From positions 1 through 46,532 of the forward strand of contig JACIYH010000017.1 in the NCBI GenBank assembly GCA_014360055.1: DNA of 46,532 nt, given 5' to 3'. Below the pieces are notes generated by a model that worked only from the letters and a program-made list of their open reading frames with translations, had not been told where the DNA came from and did not search any database. The DNA is from Bacillota bacterium (lineage in GTDB: Bacteria > Bacillota > Sulfobacillia > JACIYH01). The position numbers and the translations under genes were made by a program. Shown piece after piece: positions 46,454 to 46,532 of this stretch; position 1 is the stretch's first letter, and each line of letters opens with the position of its first letter.

Positions 46454-46479
46454 GGGGGCGGGCAGCAACGCCCGCCCCC
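46454..46479. terminator. GC hairpin GGGGGCGGGC-agcaac-GCCCGCCCCC between tctC and tctB
   Basis: Perfect 10-bp arms, 6-nt loop, read directly; no U-run, so may be mRNA processing/stability. Confidence 0.6.
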
Positions 46480-46492
46480 CGCCACCGCAGCA

Positions 46493-46532
46493 CTACTTCT
46501 TGATCTCCGCCGCGAGGGCCTTGTAGACCTCC
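46493..46532 (-). CDS. C-terminus of a probable TctC-type periplasmic binding protein (truncated by window edge)
   Basis: Minus strand reads ...EVYKALAAEIKK*, upstream of tctB. Confidence 0.6.
   Translation of the reverse strand, partial: EVYKALAAEIKK

Overview
High-GC bacterial chromosomal window, plausibly a Bacillota-type genome (low-confidence guess from gene content). I found no rRNA, tRNA, CRISPR array or intact transposase. The left half holds: a partial GNAT gene; a class A beta-lactamase-like serine hydrolase; a YhaM-like OB/HD nuclease; a frameshifted and internally deleted TldD-TldE fusion; an ABC-2 exporter cassette; an ATC_hydrolase-like gene and a DUF488 gene; a DUF4349 gene; a GNAT-YoaP gene; a truncated galK remnant; an M6 (InhA-like) metalloprotease; Nif3-like and nucleoside-recognition genes; a second ABC system; and a C11 clostripain-like protease divergent from a putative secreted protein. 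The main attraction is a co-directional, tightly packed minus-strand cluster (about 42.15 -> 26.36 kb). It joins a gas-vesicle gene set (gvpA, gvpN, Hsp20/gvpH-like, gvpF, gvpG, gvpJ-like, gvpK, gvpL, a third GvpA-family gene, gvpO) to a Cdc48/VAT-type double AAA+ ATPase, a TPR protein, a variant J-domain protein, a GrpE-like protein and a lid-less DnaK. Several members have unusual architectures: a GvpJ with a C-terminal zinc ribbon, a GvpA-family protein with a C-terminal domain, and a winged-helix-like protein of unknown role. The right end carries LarA and a tripartite tricarboxylate (Tct) transporter. Two window-wide patterns stand out: short tandem duplications (21-50 bp), often at gene ends or starts, and three -1 frameshifts that all fall in short homopolymers. 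Every assignment comes from reading the translations and motifs; no database search was run.
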